A DNA stretch of 42,072 nt from a virus. The DNA is taken from positions 1 to 42,072 of IMG/VR virus record IMGVR_UViG_3300005833_000026. One strand, written 5' to 3'. Positions within the stretch are counted from its first letter, which is position 1. Each line of letters opens with the position of its first letter. A program made the translations under genes and the position numbers. Shown piece after piece: positions 36,421 to 42,072 of the stretch. The notes under the pieces were generated by a model, which saw only the letters and a list, made by a program, of their open reading frames with translations, was not told the DNA's origin and did not search any database.

Positions 36421-37352
36421 GTGGAGGCTGGGTTTTTTCCGGTGACGCTTTGGAGTGGCTTCGCAGCATCAAGACGGGGTGTTGCGATTGCTGTGTGACA
36501 TCGCCGCCGTATTGGGGACTGAGGGATTACAGAGTAGAGGGTCAGATAGGGCTCGAGGCTACGCCAGAGGAATACGTGGCGAAGCTCGTAAAGGTTTTCG
36601 CGGAGGTTCGCCGTGTACTCCGGGATGACGGGACGTTGTGGATGAATCTCGGGGACACCTACAACGCTTACAATGGTGGCGCTGGGCCCGGCTCGAAGCT
36701 GAGCGATACCCAGACGCGGGAACGGCCCGCCCTACCGACCGGCTACGGCCTTCGGACGCCGAGCCTCAAGCCCAAGGATCTAGTCGGCATCCCATGGCGT
36801 GTGGCCTTCGCGCTCCAGGCTGACGGTTGGTACCTCCGCTCTGACATCATCTGGAGCAAACCGAATCCGATGCCAGAGAGCGTGACGGACAGGCCGACGA
36901 AGGCGCATGAGTACCTGTTCTTGCTTGCCAAGAGCGAGCGGTACTACTACGACGCAGGGGCTGTCAGAGAGCCCTCGGTCGATTCTCCTGGTGTGTCGCG
37001 GGGTGGCTCGCTGAGCAGATTCGGGTTTACCGAAAAGTTGATCTCGGCCAACGGCCACAGGGGGGGAGCCATAGTCAAGAGCAATGGGTGGCGCAACCGC
37101 CGCTCGGTTTGGACCATCGCTACAGAGCCATTTCCAGACGCCCACTTCGCCACGTTCCCGCGCGCTCTCGTGGCGCCTTGCATTCTGGCTGGATCGCCCA
37201 AAGGGGGACGTGTGCTTGACCCATTCGCTGGCTCCGGCACCGTGGCCCTGGTGTCGAAGAATCTAGACCGCAGATACTTGTCGATCGAGATCAACCCAGC
37301 CTATGTGGAAATTCATCAGAAGCGCTTGAGGCAAGAGGTGCTAGCTCTATGA
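36417..37352 (+). CDS. DNA methyltransferase (N4-cytosine or N6-adenine, SPPY type)
   Basis: The 311 residues have catalytic motif IV TSPPYWGLRDY (28-38) before the AdoMet motif I LDPFAGSGT (267-275), the beta-class order. Other conserved parts are GTLWMNLGDTY, DLVGIPWRVAFALQADGWYL and RSDIIWSKPNPMPES. SPPY favours N4-cytosine, although adenine enzymes of this class exist. No restriction partner is present, so it likely protects phage DNA. ATG overlaps the upstream stop. The C-terminus SIEINPAYVEIHQKRLRQEV resembles the remnant found 50 bases downstream. Confidence 0.9.
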   Translation: MSGGWVFSGDALEWLRSIKTGCCDCCVTSPPYWGLRDYRVEGQIGLEATPEEYVAKLVKVFAEVRRVLRDDGTLWMNLGDTYNAYNGGAGPGSKLSDTQTRERPALPTGYGLRTPSLKPKDLVGIPWRVAFALQADGWYLRSDIIWSKPNPMPESVTDRPTKAHEYLFLLAKSERYYYDAGAVREPSVDSPGVSRGGSLSRFGFTEKLISANGHRGGAIVKSNGWRNRRSVWTIATEPFPDAHFATFPRALVAPCILAGSPKGGRVLDPFAGSGTVALVSKNLDRRYLSIEINPAYVEIHQKRLRQEVLAL

Positions 37353-37399
37353 CTCCCCTTGGCATCGACCACGACAAGGAGGGCGGGGGCGGACCATGA
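37349..37399 (+). CDS. 16-aa peptide after methyltransferase
   Basis: ATG 37349 overlaps the methyltransferase stop; the frame MTPLGIDHDKEGGGGP ends in TGA inside the 21-bp repeat. Probably a remnant of a longer gene or a coupling peptide. Confidence 0.3.
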   Translation: MTPLGIDHDKEGGGGP

Positions 37400-37411
37400 T
37401 GGCACAAGGCG
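37391..37411 (+). repeat. 21-bp repeat flanking the methyltransferase, copy 2
   Basis: Second copy. Here it leads directly into a remnant of another methyltransferase C-terminus. Confidence 0.8.
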
Positions 37412-37483
37412 CGGATCGAAATCGAACCGCGCTATTGCGAGATCGCGGTCAAGCGCCTGCGCCAGGAGGTTTTCGCGTGGTGA
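37400..37483 (+). pseudogene. remnant of a second DNA methyltransferase C-terminus
   Basis: The frame reads WHKARIEIEPRYCEIAVKRL and RQEVFAW then TGA. It clearly matches the 'GIEIExxYCEIAxxRLxQEVF' end of SPPY-type methyltransferases and resembles, but is not copied from, the intact gene upstream. It has no start codon and follows a stop. It is the 3' stump of a displaced methyltransferase. Confidence 0.7.
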
Positions 37484-37489
37484 TTCCGC

Positions 37490-37519
37490 TTGCGTGGCGA
37501 TACCGGAAAAGTCTAGGAT
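37490..37519 (+). promoter_or_regulatory. candidate promoter for the replication segment
   Basis: TTGCGT (37490-37495), 18-base spacer, TAGGAT (37514-37519), only 6 bases before ATG 37526, so the transcript could be leaderless. Confidence 0.35.
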
Positions 37520-37525
37520 AGTTCC

Positions 37526-37708
37526 ATGCCAAAGGGATGGAAGGCCGTCTACGTTTCCGACCAGACACACAGGATGTTGAAGTCCAAGGCCAGGGCCGCC
37601 GGAGTCACCGTCAAGGAGTACGTGGGCCGGCTGGCGACGTTCGACGCCTTCCCGATTTGGCGCGTCTCGACGGAAGGAGCCGAGCTCGTTGAGGCTGCCG
37701 AGAAGTGA
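37526..37708 (+). CDS. small ribbon-helix-helix-like protein
   Basis: The 60-residue product begins MPKGWKAVYVSDQTHRMLKS, then KARAAGVTVKEYVGRLATF. An initial beta strand plus two helices of this type are typical of Arc/CopG ribbon-helix-helix DNA binders. It may regulate the replication genes that follow. It has no Shine-Dalgarno and sits just after a -10-like box. The stop overlaps the next GTG (GTGA). Confidence 0.55.
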   Translation: MPKGWKAVYVSDQTHRMLKSKARAAGVTVKEYVGRLATFDAFPIWRVSTEGAELVEAAEK

Positions 37709-38514
37709 AGATCCTCCAGTACGCCAAGGTGGATGTTGGTTTTCACGGCCACCGAAAGGCGCTCGAGGCTGGTCCTCTCGCCCGCGACTTGTACGTTGCT
37801 GGGCTGGAGTACGCTCGAAGAGAGCTCACAGATGGCTTGATACTCGAGAAGATGGTGAGGTTTTTAGCGCCTGACCATCCTCGCCCTAAGCAAGCGACAA
37901 AGAGGTTAGTCGATGTTGGCCTTTGGGATACAGTCGAGGGCGGGTATCGGATCCACGATTACCTCGACCACAACGATGCCGGCTCGGATGTACTTGCAAG
38001 CATGGAAGAAAAGAGAGCCTATCATCGGGAATACATGCGGCGTAAGCGGGCGACCGAACGCGGCACAGTGACTCCTGTTAACTCTTCACAGCCTCTTAAC
38101 AAGGTTAACGGTGATGCGTTCACTGTTAAGATCACTGACCCTCCATCGGTATCGGTATCGGTATCGAAAGAACTACAAAGACAAGAAGACTTGTGCGCCA
38201 GTGCCGACTTGGCACTAACGCACCCGCCCTCTAGCAGTAACGGTCATCACCCAGAACCCCAGAAAACCATCCCGGCTCTGATCCTTCGCGCCATCGACTC
38301 CTGCCCGCTGTTCGCTCGAGCAGCGGCGCTGCACGATCCGGTCTGGTGGCGTTCGACCGAGCTCGCCTACTCGGCGGCCGACCACCGCGACGAGATTTAC
38401 AAGATGGGCGCATGGATCGCCGCGAACCCGCGGAAGGCGCCGCGCAAGGATCTGCGCCGATTCGTCAACGCCTGGCTGAACAAGGCCCACAGAGAGGCCA
38501 TGGAGGACGCATGA
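37705..38514 (+). CDS. phage replication initiator (replisome organizer / lambda O-like)
   Basis: The 269 residues divide in three. The N-terminal winged-helix part (KILQYAKVDVGFHGHRKALE ... LARDLYVAGLEYARREL ... GYRIHDYLDHN) resembles phage replisome-organizer N-terminal domains. A polar linker contains NSSQPLNKVNGDAF and a VSVSVS run. The C-terminal helical part ends WIAANPRKAPRKDLRRFVNA and WLNKAHREA. Such proteins bind origin repeats and recruit the host helicase. The linker DNA carries four TTAA(C/G) repeats, as expected if the origin lies within the gene. Confidence 0.7.
   Translation: MKILQYAKVDVGFHGHRKALEAGPLARDLYVAGLEYARRELTDGLILEKMVRFLAPDHPRPKQATKRLVDVGLWDTVEGGYRIHDYLDHNDAGSDVLASMEEKRAYHREYMRRKRATERGTVTPVNSSQPLNKVNGDAFTVKITDPPSVSVSVSKELQRQEDLCASADLALTHPPSSSNGHHPEPQKTIPALILRAIDSCPLFARAAALHDPVWWRSTELAYSAADHRDEIYKMGAWIAANPRKAPRKDLRRFVNAWLNKAHREAMEDA
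38077..38130 (+). other. candidate replication origin: TTAAC repeats inside the initiator gene
   Basis: GTTAAC at 38077-38082 and 38104-38109, CTTAAC at 38095-38100 and GTTAAG at 38125-38130 cluster within 54 bases in the linker-coding part. The surroundings are locally A+T-richer than the flanks. The placement parallels lambda's origin inside gene O. The repeats are short, so this is tentative. Confidence 0.35.
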
Positions 38515-38999
38515 AACAGTGGCGCTGCCCCGAATGCGACCGCGCGAACTCCGCCAACCGAAGCACGTGCGTCGAGTGCGAGGCCGGGCGGCCGGACTCG
38601 GAGGCTACCGACAGAGGTTCGTCCCTCCAGTGCCCCGTCATCGGCTGCGGCGGTGTTCTTGAAGGCCTCGGAAAGTGCCGTACCGCAGGCGGCTACCCCG
38701 AGGGATTCGGCGTCAAGATCGCTGAAGGCAAGTGGCATTCATGCCCGCCGGAGGTGTGCGACCGATGCCGAGGGCCGCTCGAGTGGTCCGGGAAGTGTTA
38801 CCGATGCTGGCACGGCGGCCAGAGAGACCGTGTGCCGAGCAACGAGTACCAACTCAAGGACGGCCACTGGGTTGTGACGATCCGGGGTTCCCGGTCCGTC
38901 GCCGAGTGCGGCGTGCCCGGTTGCACCATGACCCTCGATGAGCACCGACGAGAAGGCATGCGGGCCATCCGGGAGATGCTGGAGGGGGTGAGGCCGTGA
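38511..38999 (+). CDS. multi-zinc-finger protein with RanBP2-type finger
   Basis: ATG 38511 overlaps the initiator stop. Of 162 residues, 4-28 read W-R-C-P-E-C-D...N-x6-C-V-E-C, the exact RanBP2-type zinc-finger spacing (W-x-C-x2-C-x3-N-x6-C-x2-C), unusual for phages. More pairs follow: CPVIGC, then CPPEVCDRC with CYRCW. The end ECGVPGCTMTLDEHRREGMR resembles a recurrent phage C-terminal motif. Its position just after the initiator suggests a role near DNA replication, but this is inference. Confidence 0.7.
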   Translation: MKQWRCPECDRANSANRSTCVECEAGRPDSEATDRGSSLQCPVIGCGGVLEGLGKCRTAGGYPEGFGVKIAEGKWHSCPPEVCDRCRGPLEWSGKCYRCWHGGQRDRVPSNEYQLKDGHWVVTIRGSRSVAECGVPGCTMTLDEHRREGMRAIREMLEGVRP

Positions 39000-39184
39000 C
39001 TAAGACATGGAGGCTCTGGCCTTACGATCTCTGCGAAGAATGCGGAGAGCCTGACCTCGAGGTTCTGAGCGAGGTACCCGAGGTGGTCGACGAGGTCGAA
39101 GACGGTGACACCGTCCGCTGCCGGTGCTGCAAGGCAGAGGGCCAAATATCCGTGCGAGGATCTCTCGCCGAGGTCGAGTGGTGA
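38996..39184 (+). CDS. small zinc-ribbon protein, 62 aa
   Basis: GTG 38996 overlaps the upstream stop. CEEC (residues 13-16) and CRCC (42-45) form a zinc ribbon around an acidic middle (EVPEVVDEVEDGD). Function unknown. The stop overlaps the next GTG. Confidence 0.6.
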   Translation: MTKTWRLWPYDLCEECGEPDLEVLSEVPEVVDEVEDGDTVRCRCCKAEGQISVRGSLAEVEW

Positions 39185-39627
39185 GCTCCAGGATCAATTC
39201 CAGACGGCCTTCCGCCGCCGTGGTTGAGCGCAGGCGGCCGGGTAGGGGTAAAGTGGCGGCCCCCCAGAATAACGCGCCGCTCAGGGGCGGCAAATTGGCA
39301 CAGGATGGATTGGCACACGTTCACCTGTTCGACCGCGAGGATCTCGAGTTCACGGTTCACGCACACCGTTTTGACAATCCGCTGCCCCAGAGGCGATGGA
39401 TTTGCCTCTGCGGCCACTCCGAGATTCGTGGAATACCCGAGGTCCTTCCCGATCCCAAGTTCCACGGGTCCACCGCCGTCGTCCGGAGCAGCCCGGGCCC
39501 GGTCGGCCGGCGGTGGACGTGGAAGAAGAAGGCCAAGGAGATTGTCACACGTCAAGGAGATTCGACCATGAAAATCACCATCCGCGCGGCTCACAGCGAA
39601 GACAAAACATCAACCAGAAAGGGGTAA
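39181..39627 (+). CDS. hypothetical 148-aa protein
   Basis: GTG 39181 overlaps the upstream stop. After a basic Arg/Ala-rich N-terminus, the body has AHVHLFDREDLEFTVHAHRF and RRWICLCGHSEIRGIPE, a possible CxC-H metal site, and a basic end (RRWTWKKKAKEIVTR). No family recognised. The N-terminal ~40 residues are low-complexity, and a later start is possible. Confidence 0.5.
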   Translation: MSSRINSRRPSAAVVERRRPGRGKVAAPQNNAPLRGGKLAQDGLAHVHLFDREDLEFTVHAHRFDNPLPQRRWICLCGHSEIRGIPEVLPDPKFHGSTAVVRSSPGPVGRRWTWKKKAKEIVTRQGDSTMKITIRAAHSEDKTSTRKG

Positions 39628-39633
39628 AAGCGC

Positions 39634-40101
39634 ATGAACATTCAGATTCTTCCAGGATCGGGTAACCTTGGCAAAAAGACTCCGACCTACGGCACAAACA
39701 CCCAGGGAGGCTCGGCCGCATTCGCTGTCGTCCAGCACAACGCCCCTCGCAAGATCAGAATCTTCGGGACCACCGTTCAGTGCATCGGCGGACTGGGAAC
39801 TCCCGACGTGCCTGGATTCCTCAGAGTCACTGTCCAGGAACGCTGGAACGCCGCGAAAAACGCACCTGGAGACGTCTTCATCGACGAGGCTTTCGACGCT
39901 GCCGGCGACGAGTTCACGGCCTTCATCCTCGGTTCGAGCTTCTCTCTGCCGCTTGGCATCGACGCCGGCTTCTTCGATGTCGAGGAACTCTTCGTCACCG
40001 TGTGGGCTTCGGGAGGGCGCGAGACAGGGCCCACCGCGGGCACAGCCTACGCGAACATCAAGGTCATCTGCGATCTGGGATTCGCCGACGTGGCGGTATG
40101 A
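39634..40101 (+). CDS. hypothetical 155-aa beta-rich protein
   Basis: ATG 39634 follows AAAGGGGTAAAAGCGC. The sequence is beta-rich (AFAVVQHNAPRKIRIFGTTV, GFLRVTVQERW, DVEELFVTVWASGG). Its composition resembles small virion proteins of the late block (for example 11588-12097) rather than early proteins. It ends 8 bases from the stop of a convergent gene, with no terminator between them. Confidence 0.6.
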   Translation: MNIQILPGSGNLGKKTPTYGTNTQGGSAAFAVVQHNAPRKIRIFGTTVQCIGGLGTPDVPGFLRVTVQERWNAAKNAPGDVFIDEAFDAAGDEFTAFILGSSFSLPLGIDAGFFDVEELFVTVWASGGRETGPTAGTAYANIKVICDLGFADVAV

Positions 40102-40109
40102 GTGGTTCA

Positions 40110-40289
40110 CTAGCTGACCTTGTGGGGATTCAGCAATGTTGCCACATCCGATTCGCCGATCAGGACCGCGCGGCCGAACCGATGGAGGGGGACCTTGCGC
40201 TCTCGCGCCCGTCGTCTCAGAGCCTCGGGGGTGACGCGCCCCTCAGTGTAGAGCTGAGAAATCTCGTGGAACGTAAAGAGCTTGTTCAT
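40110..40289 (-). CDS. MerR/excisionase-like helix-turn-helix protein
   Basis: ATG 40289 is used because GAAAGGAGAATGGTCC precedes it; longer starts run into the hairpin region. The 59 residues MNKLFTFHEISQLYTEGRVT ... LHRFGRAVLIGESDVATLLN follow the excisionase/MerR N-terminal pattern (helix-turn-helix plus wing). It probably binds DNA, perhaps the inverted repeats just upstream (GACCATT/AATGGTC at 40290-40318). No integrase is present for an excisionase role. Confidence 0.7.
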   Translation of the reverse strand: MNKLFTFHEISQLYTEGRVTPEALRRRARERKVPLHRFGRAVLIGESDVATLLNPHKVS

Positions 40290-40318
40290 GGACCATTCTC
40301 CTTTCACAGTTGAATGGT
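40290..40318. promoter_or_regulatory. 7-bp inverted repeat at the leftward HTH gene start
   Basis: GACCATT and AATGGTC arms lie about 15 bases apart around the AGGAG site of the leftward gene. They could be an operator for autoregulation or an mRNA hairpin masking the ribosome site. Confidence 0.4.
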
Positions 40319-40340
40319 CGCAGCTCGGCGCAGGAGAATC

Positions 40341-40369
40341 CCGCCCCAAATGAATTAATTAAGGGGCGG
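40341..40369. other. 7-bp stem with A+T-rich loop between divergent genes
   Basis: CCGCCCC (40341-40347) and GGGGCGG (40363-40369) flank a 15-base A+T-rich loop (AAATGAATTAATTAA). It lies between the leftward HTH gene and the rightward lipoprotein gene. Possible operator or terminator. Confidence 0.4.
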
Positions 40370-40385
40370 AAGGAGATCAGACGAA

Positions 40386-40700
40386 ATGAGCGGACTTACT
40401 AGACGAAACGAGCCCGGCATGTGGCTCCTTGTGGTAGTCGCCATTCTCGCCGCGGCCGGATGTGCCACCGACAATCTCTCGAGAGTGCTGTCGCAGGACC
40501 GCAACGCCTGCGCCTCGGTCAACGGCCAGTACCTCATGGCGAACGTGAAATTCCAGGCGTGCCGAGCGAACGACATCGGCACCATCTCGGTAACGCCTGA
40601 CGGAACGATCACGATGGACGTGCGGGAGCATCGCCCGGTGGTCTGCCCTTCCTGTCCCCAGCGTCCCAACATCCGGGAGCCGGCCGGACTCGGGAGGTAG
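40386..40700 (+). CDS. lipoprotein, 104 aa (possible outer spanin)
   Basis: ATG 40386 follows GAAGGAGATCAGACGAA. MSGLTRRNEPG then a hydrophobic stretch MWLLVVVAILAAAGC gives a signal peptide with lipobox LAAAGC and lipidated C26. The mature part is small, with paired cysteines (NACASV, QACRA, VVCPSC) and a beta-like TISVTPDGTITMDV. An outer-spanin role is possible, but the Pro-rich content usual for o-spanins is limited and no inner spanin is seen. It ends before a bidirectional terminator. Confidence 0.65.
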   Translation: MSGLTRRNEPGMWLLVVVAILAAAGCATDNLSRVLSQDRNACASVNGQYLMANVKFQACRANDIGTISVTPDGTITMDVREHRPVVCPSCPQRPNIREPAGLGR

Positions 40701-40716
40701 ATAGACGGTGGGGCTC

Positions 40717-40746
40717 GGCGGAGGGGGGGAGTCAATCCCCTCCGCC
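40717..40746. terminator. bidirectional terminator hairpin
   Basis: Perfect 10-bp arms GGCGGAGGGG (40717-40726) and CCCCTCCGCC (40737-40746) lie between the convergent lipoprotein gene (ends 40700) and the leftward gene (ends 40757). No strong U-run flanks it. Confidence 0.6.
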
Positions 40747-40756
40747 TCATCCAGGT

Positions 40757-40960
40757 TCACGCGTACCAGCGAATGTCCTGCACCTGTCTCAGTGCTTCGT
40801 CCAGGATCGTCTCGAGCTTCTCAAGGAGCTTTTGCTCCTTCCCTTCGAGCATGTCGTGCCTTCTATTCGTCGCCCAGTTGACCATTGCGATGAGGATAGT
40901 CTCTGGACCGTACTCGTCGAGAGTCTCTTGGAAAAATACTCCCGCTGGATCCATGCTCAT
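40757..40960 (-). CDS. hypothetical 67-aa helical protein, last gene of the leftward operon
   Basis: ATG 40960 overlaps the upstream stop (ATGA). The product MSMDPAGVFFQETLDEYGPE has helices ETILIAMVNWATNRRHDMLE and EKLETILDEALRQVQD. No family recognised. The operon ends at the hairpin 40717-40746. Confidence 0.6.
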   Translation of the reverse strand: MSMDPAGVFFQETLDEYGPETILIAMVNWATNRRHDMLEGKEQKLLEKLETILDEALRQVQDIRWYA

Positions 40961-41238
40961 GCCTCTGGGAGGAGATCGGCGTGCTCCCCCTTCTCGTCAA
41001 GATGCTTTTTCGTTCCATCCGCCACTCCTTCCCTAATCGCGGTCAGGAGCCGTTCCCCTGGAAGCAGACTGCCGGACTCGTGATTCCAGCCGTCGAAGGC
41101 GCCAAGGATCCCGTCCACCAGGCGACGCAGCTCGGCACCGCCCTCTCGCGCGTCGCCGAACAGCCGCGCCCCATCTCGACACGCCCAGCACTGGCCATCT
41201 CGCACGTCCACCGTGCCGCCGCAGATTTCGCACTTCAT
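40957..41238 (-). CDS. zinc-ribbon protein, 93 aa
   Basis: ATG 41238 follows AAGGTGATGAG; an alternative ATG at 41256 overlaps the previous stop. MKCEICGGTVDVRDGQCWAC gives CEIC and CWAC pairs 14 residues apart, a compact zinc ribbon. A long helical tail follows (GGAELRRLVDGILGAFDGWN). Role unknown. Confidence 0.65.
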   Translation of the reverse strand: MKCEICGGTVDVRDGQCWACRDGARLFGDAREGGAELRRLVDGILGAFDGWNHESGSLLPGERLLTAIREGVADGTKKHLDEKGEHADLLPEA

Positions 41239-41252
41239 CTCATCACCTTCTT

Positions 41253-41858
41253 TCATGAGTCGAACCCGAAGACCAGTCTGATCTCTGCATCGCCAGCGGC
41301 CTCCTTCTTGAGCCATGTCAAGGCATCCCAGAAGGAGCCCACGGCTTGCTTGTACGTCACCTCCCAGGTGATCCTGACGTAGGTAGCCTTTACCCCTCGG
41401 CGGCCAGCGCGGTATTGCTCTGGAGTAACCACTTGGATTACGATTCCGTCCCCGTAAATATCGCCCCACCAGTCAGATGGTTGGCTTTGTCCGTCCCACG
41501 AATCGAATATTTGAGACTCGACAACGCCCAGTTTGGTGATCTTCCGTTCCCACGTAACAGCCATCAGCTCGGCCAGGGTGACCCATGAGAAGTCGTGATC
41601 CCCTTCACAGAGACGCCATCCGCATCCGTCCGGCCAGATGAATCCATCCGGATACCCACGGGGTTCTGAAATGGGCTCGAAGGCTGTCGCTGTGGTAGGG
41701 ATACCGGCAAAGCCATAACCATTTCGCACGTTCGCCAGGATGGCGAAGGTGCTGTAGTTCCTTGCGTGCAGGGATTCCGGGTAGGTAGCGGGATCAAGGA
41801 GCTCCCAGTCTTTCCCCGCATACCGCCGCTCTACCACGATGTGAATATCAGTGCCCAC
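41253..41858 (-). CDS. MGTDIH-type conserved phage protein, 201 aa
   Basis: GTG 41858 follows GGAGGTGCTAA. The N-terminus MGTDIHIVVERRYAGKDWEL is the hallmark of a conserved phage protein family of unknown function. Further typical parts are NYSTFAILANVRNGYGFAGI and CEGDHDFSWVTLAELMAV. No enzymatic role is established. It overlaps the small membrane gene upstream by 11 bases. Confidence 0.72.
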   Translation of the reverse strand: MGTDIHIVVERRYAGKDWELLDPATYPESLHARNYSTFAILANVRNGYGFAGIPTTATAFEPISEPRGYPDGFIWPDGCGWRLCEGDHDFSWVTLAELMAVTWERKITKLGVVESQIFDSWDGQSQPSDWWGDIYGDGIVIQVVTPEQYRAGRRGVKATYVRITWEVTYKQAVGSFWDALTWLKKEAAGDAEIRLVFGFDS

Positions 41859-41970
41859 TTAGCACCTCCATCTCGCTCATCTTGACGAGAAGCCACGCCA
41901 GCATGTGCAGCACCGGCCAGCCCCACGTGAACACCAGGGCCAGCCCTATCGCCGCGAGAATTGGTCTCAC
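41848..41970 (-). CDS. 40-aa membrane peptide
   Basis: GTG 41970 follows GGAGGAAAGA and overlaps the stop of the Ala-rich gene. The peptide VRPILAAIGLALVFTWGWPV, then LHMLAWLLVKM and an acidic end, is one or two short hydrophobic helices. A longer frame through 42072 is an alternative reading of the Ala-rich gene and is not used. Function unknown. Confidence 0.55.
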   Translation of the reverse strand: MRPILAAIGLALVFTWGWPVLHMLAWLLVKMSEMEVLSGH

Positions 41971-42072
41971 TCTTTCCTCCTGCCAATCACTGCTTCGAGG
42001 GTGGTCTGGAGGTAGCTGGGCACCACCACCTTCTCCGACAAGTTCGCCCGCGCCGCCGCGTCCGCCGCCCAC
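41967..42072 (-). CDS. DUF7666-like Ala-rich phage protein, C-terminal part
   Basis: The frame reads WAADAAARA and then a non-repetitive tail beginning NLSEKVVVPSYLQ and ending RRKE before a TGA. That stop overlaps the next gene's GTG start (GTGA), the usual coupling in this genome. It joins the N-terminal half at complement(1..499) when 42045..42072 is merged with 2..29; codon phase is preserved exactly. Direct end-to-end joining without the overlap gives an Arg/Trp-rich frame that ends at a different TGA and looks non-coding. The overlap reading is therefore preferred. Confidence 0.75.
   Translation of the reverse strand, partial: WAADAAARANLSEKVVVPSYLQTTLEAVIGRRKE
42045..42072. repeat. 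terminal direct overlap, right copy
   Basis: Identical to 2-29. See the left copy for interpretation. Confidence 0.8.

Noticed and set aside
37396-37521. 41-codon ORF starting MMAQGADRN
   Set aside because: It reads the methyltransferase remnant in the wrong frame; only the duplicated 21-bp start region makes it look like a gene.

Overview
The window is a near-complete genome of a tailed bacteriophage with a short, podovirus-type tail, from a G+C-rich background. It encodes a large terminase, a T7 gp8-type portal, a Bbp19-like protein, scaffold, major capsid protein, tail tubular proteins A and B, three internal virion/ejection proteins and several tail fibres. The two window ends share a 28-bp direct overlap (2..29 = 42045..42072). 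The overlap joins the two halves of one leftward alanine-rich gene in frame, so I read the window as a circular contig opened inside that gene. No host can be named from the sequence. No integrase, DNA polymerase, RNA polymerase, primase/helicase, endolysin, tRNA or CRISPR array was recognised.

Layout. (1) A leftward operon of small, mostly unknown genes starts near 1890, runs to base 1 and continues across the junction from 42072 to 40757. (2) Noncoding spacers with repeated AGTGTAAA motifs and hairpins lie at about 1891-2540, around one small zinc-type ORF. (3) A rightward set of small accessory genes spans 2541-6259: a helix-turn-helix protein, zinc-ribbon proteins, a membrane protein and a coiled-coil protein. 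One of these genes is cut by a 410-bp insertion with terminal inverted repeats and an 8-bp target duplication. (4) The rightward late block, 6295-28812, holds tail fibres, terminase, portal, scaffold, capsid, tail tubes, a GNAT acetyltransferase and ejection proteins. A sigma70-like promoter and a heavily structured leader precede the major capsid gene. (5) A leftward trio (DUF551-like, YkgJ-like, unknown) spans 28809-30023. It faces away from a Cro/Ner-like regulator across back-to-back promoters. (6) The rightward early/recombination/replication block, 30115-40101, encodes tiny membrane peptides, a 24-bp-repeat protein with a DUF7666-like domain, a DUF6948-like protein, Gly-rich repeat proteins, Erf-type annealase, YqaJ/lambda-type exonuclease, an Ead/Ea22-like protein, RusA resolvase, an Acb2-type anti-CBASS protein, a DNA methyltransferase, a replication initiator and zinc-finger proteins. 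(7) A leftward MerR/excisionase-like gene (40110-40289) and a rightward lipoprotein gene (40386-40700) close the map, with terminator-like hairpins nearby.

How it works together. Host-type promoters suggest transcription by host RNA polymerase. Erf, the exonuclease and RusA form a recombination module. The initiator carries a lambda O-like layout, with TTAAC repeats in its linker. Acb2 and the methyltransferase would counter host defence. The accessory block is unusually mosaic: sequences spanning start/stop junctions of neighbouring genes are duplicated at four places. The most unusual signals are the insertion element with target duplication, the multi-hairpin capsid leader, a Shine-Dalgarno/hairpin/start arrangement at 18361-18398, and two intragenic repeat arrays, one dense in G-tracts.
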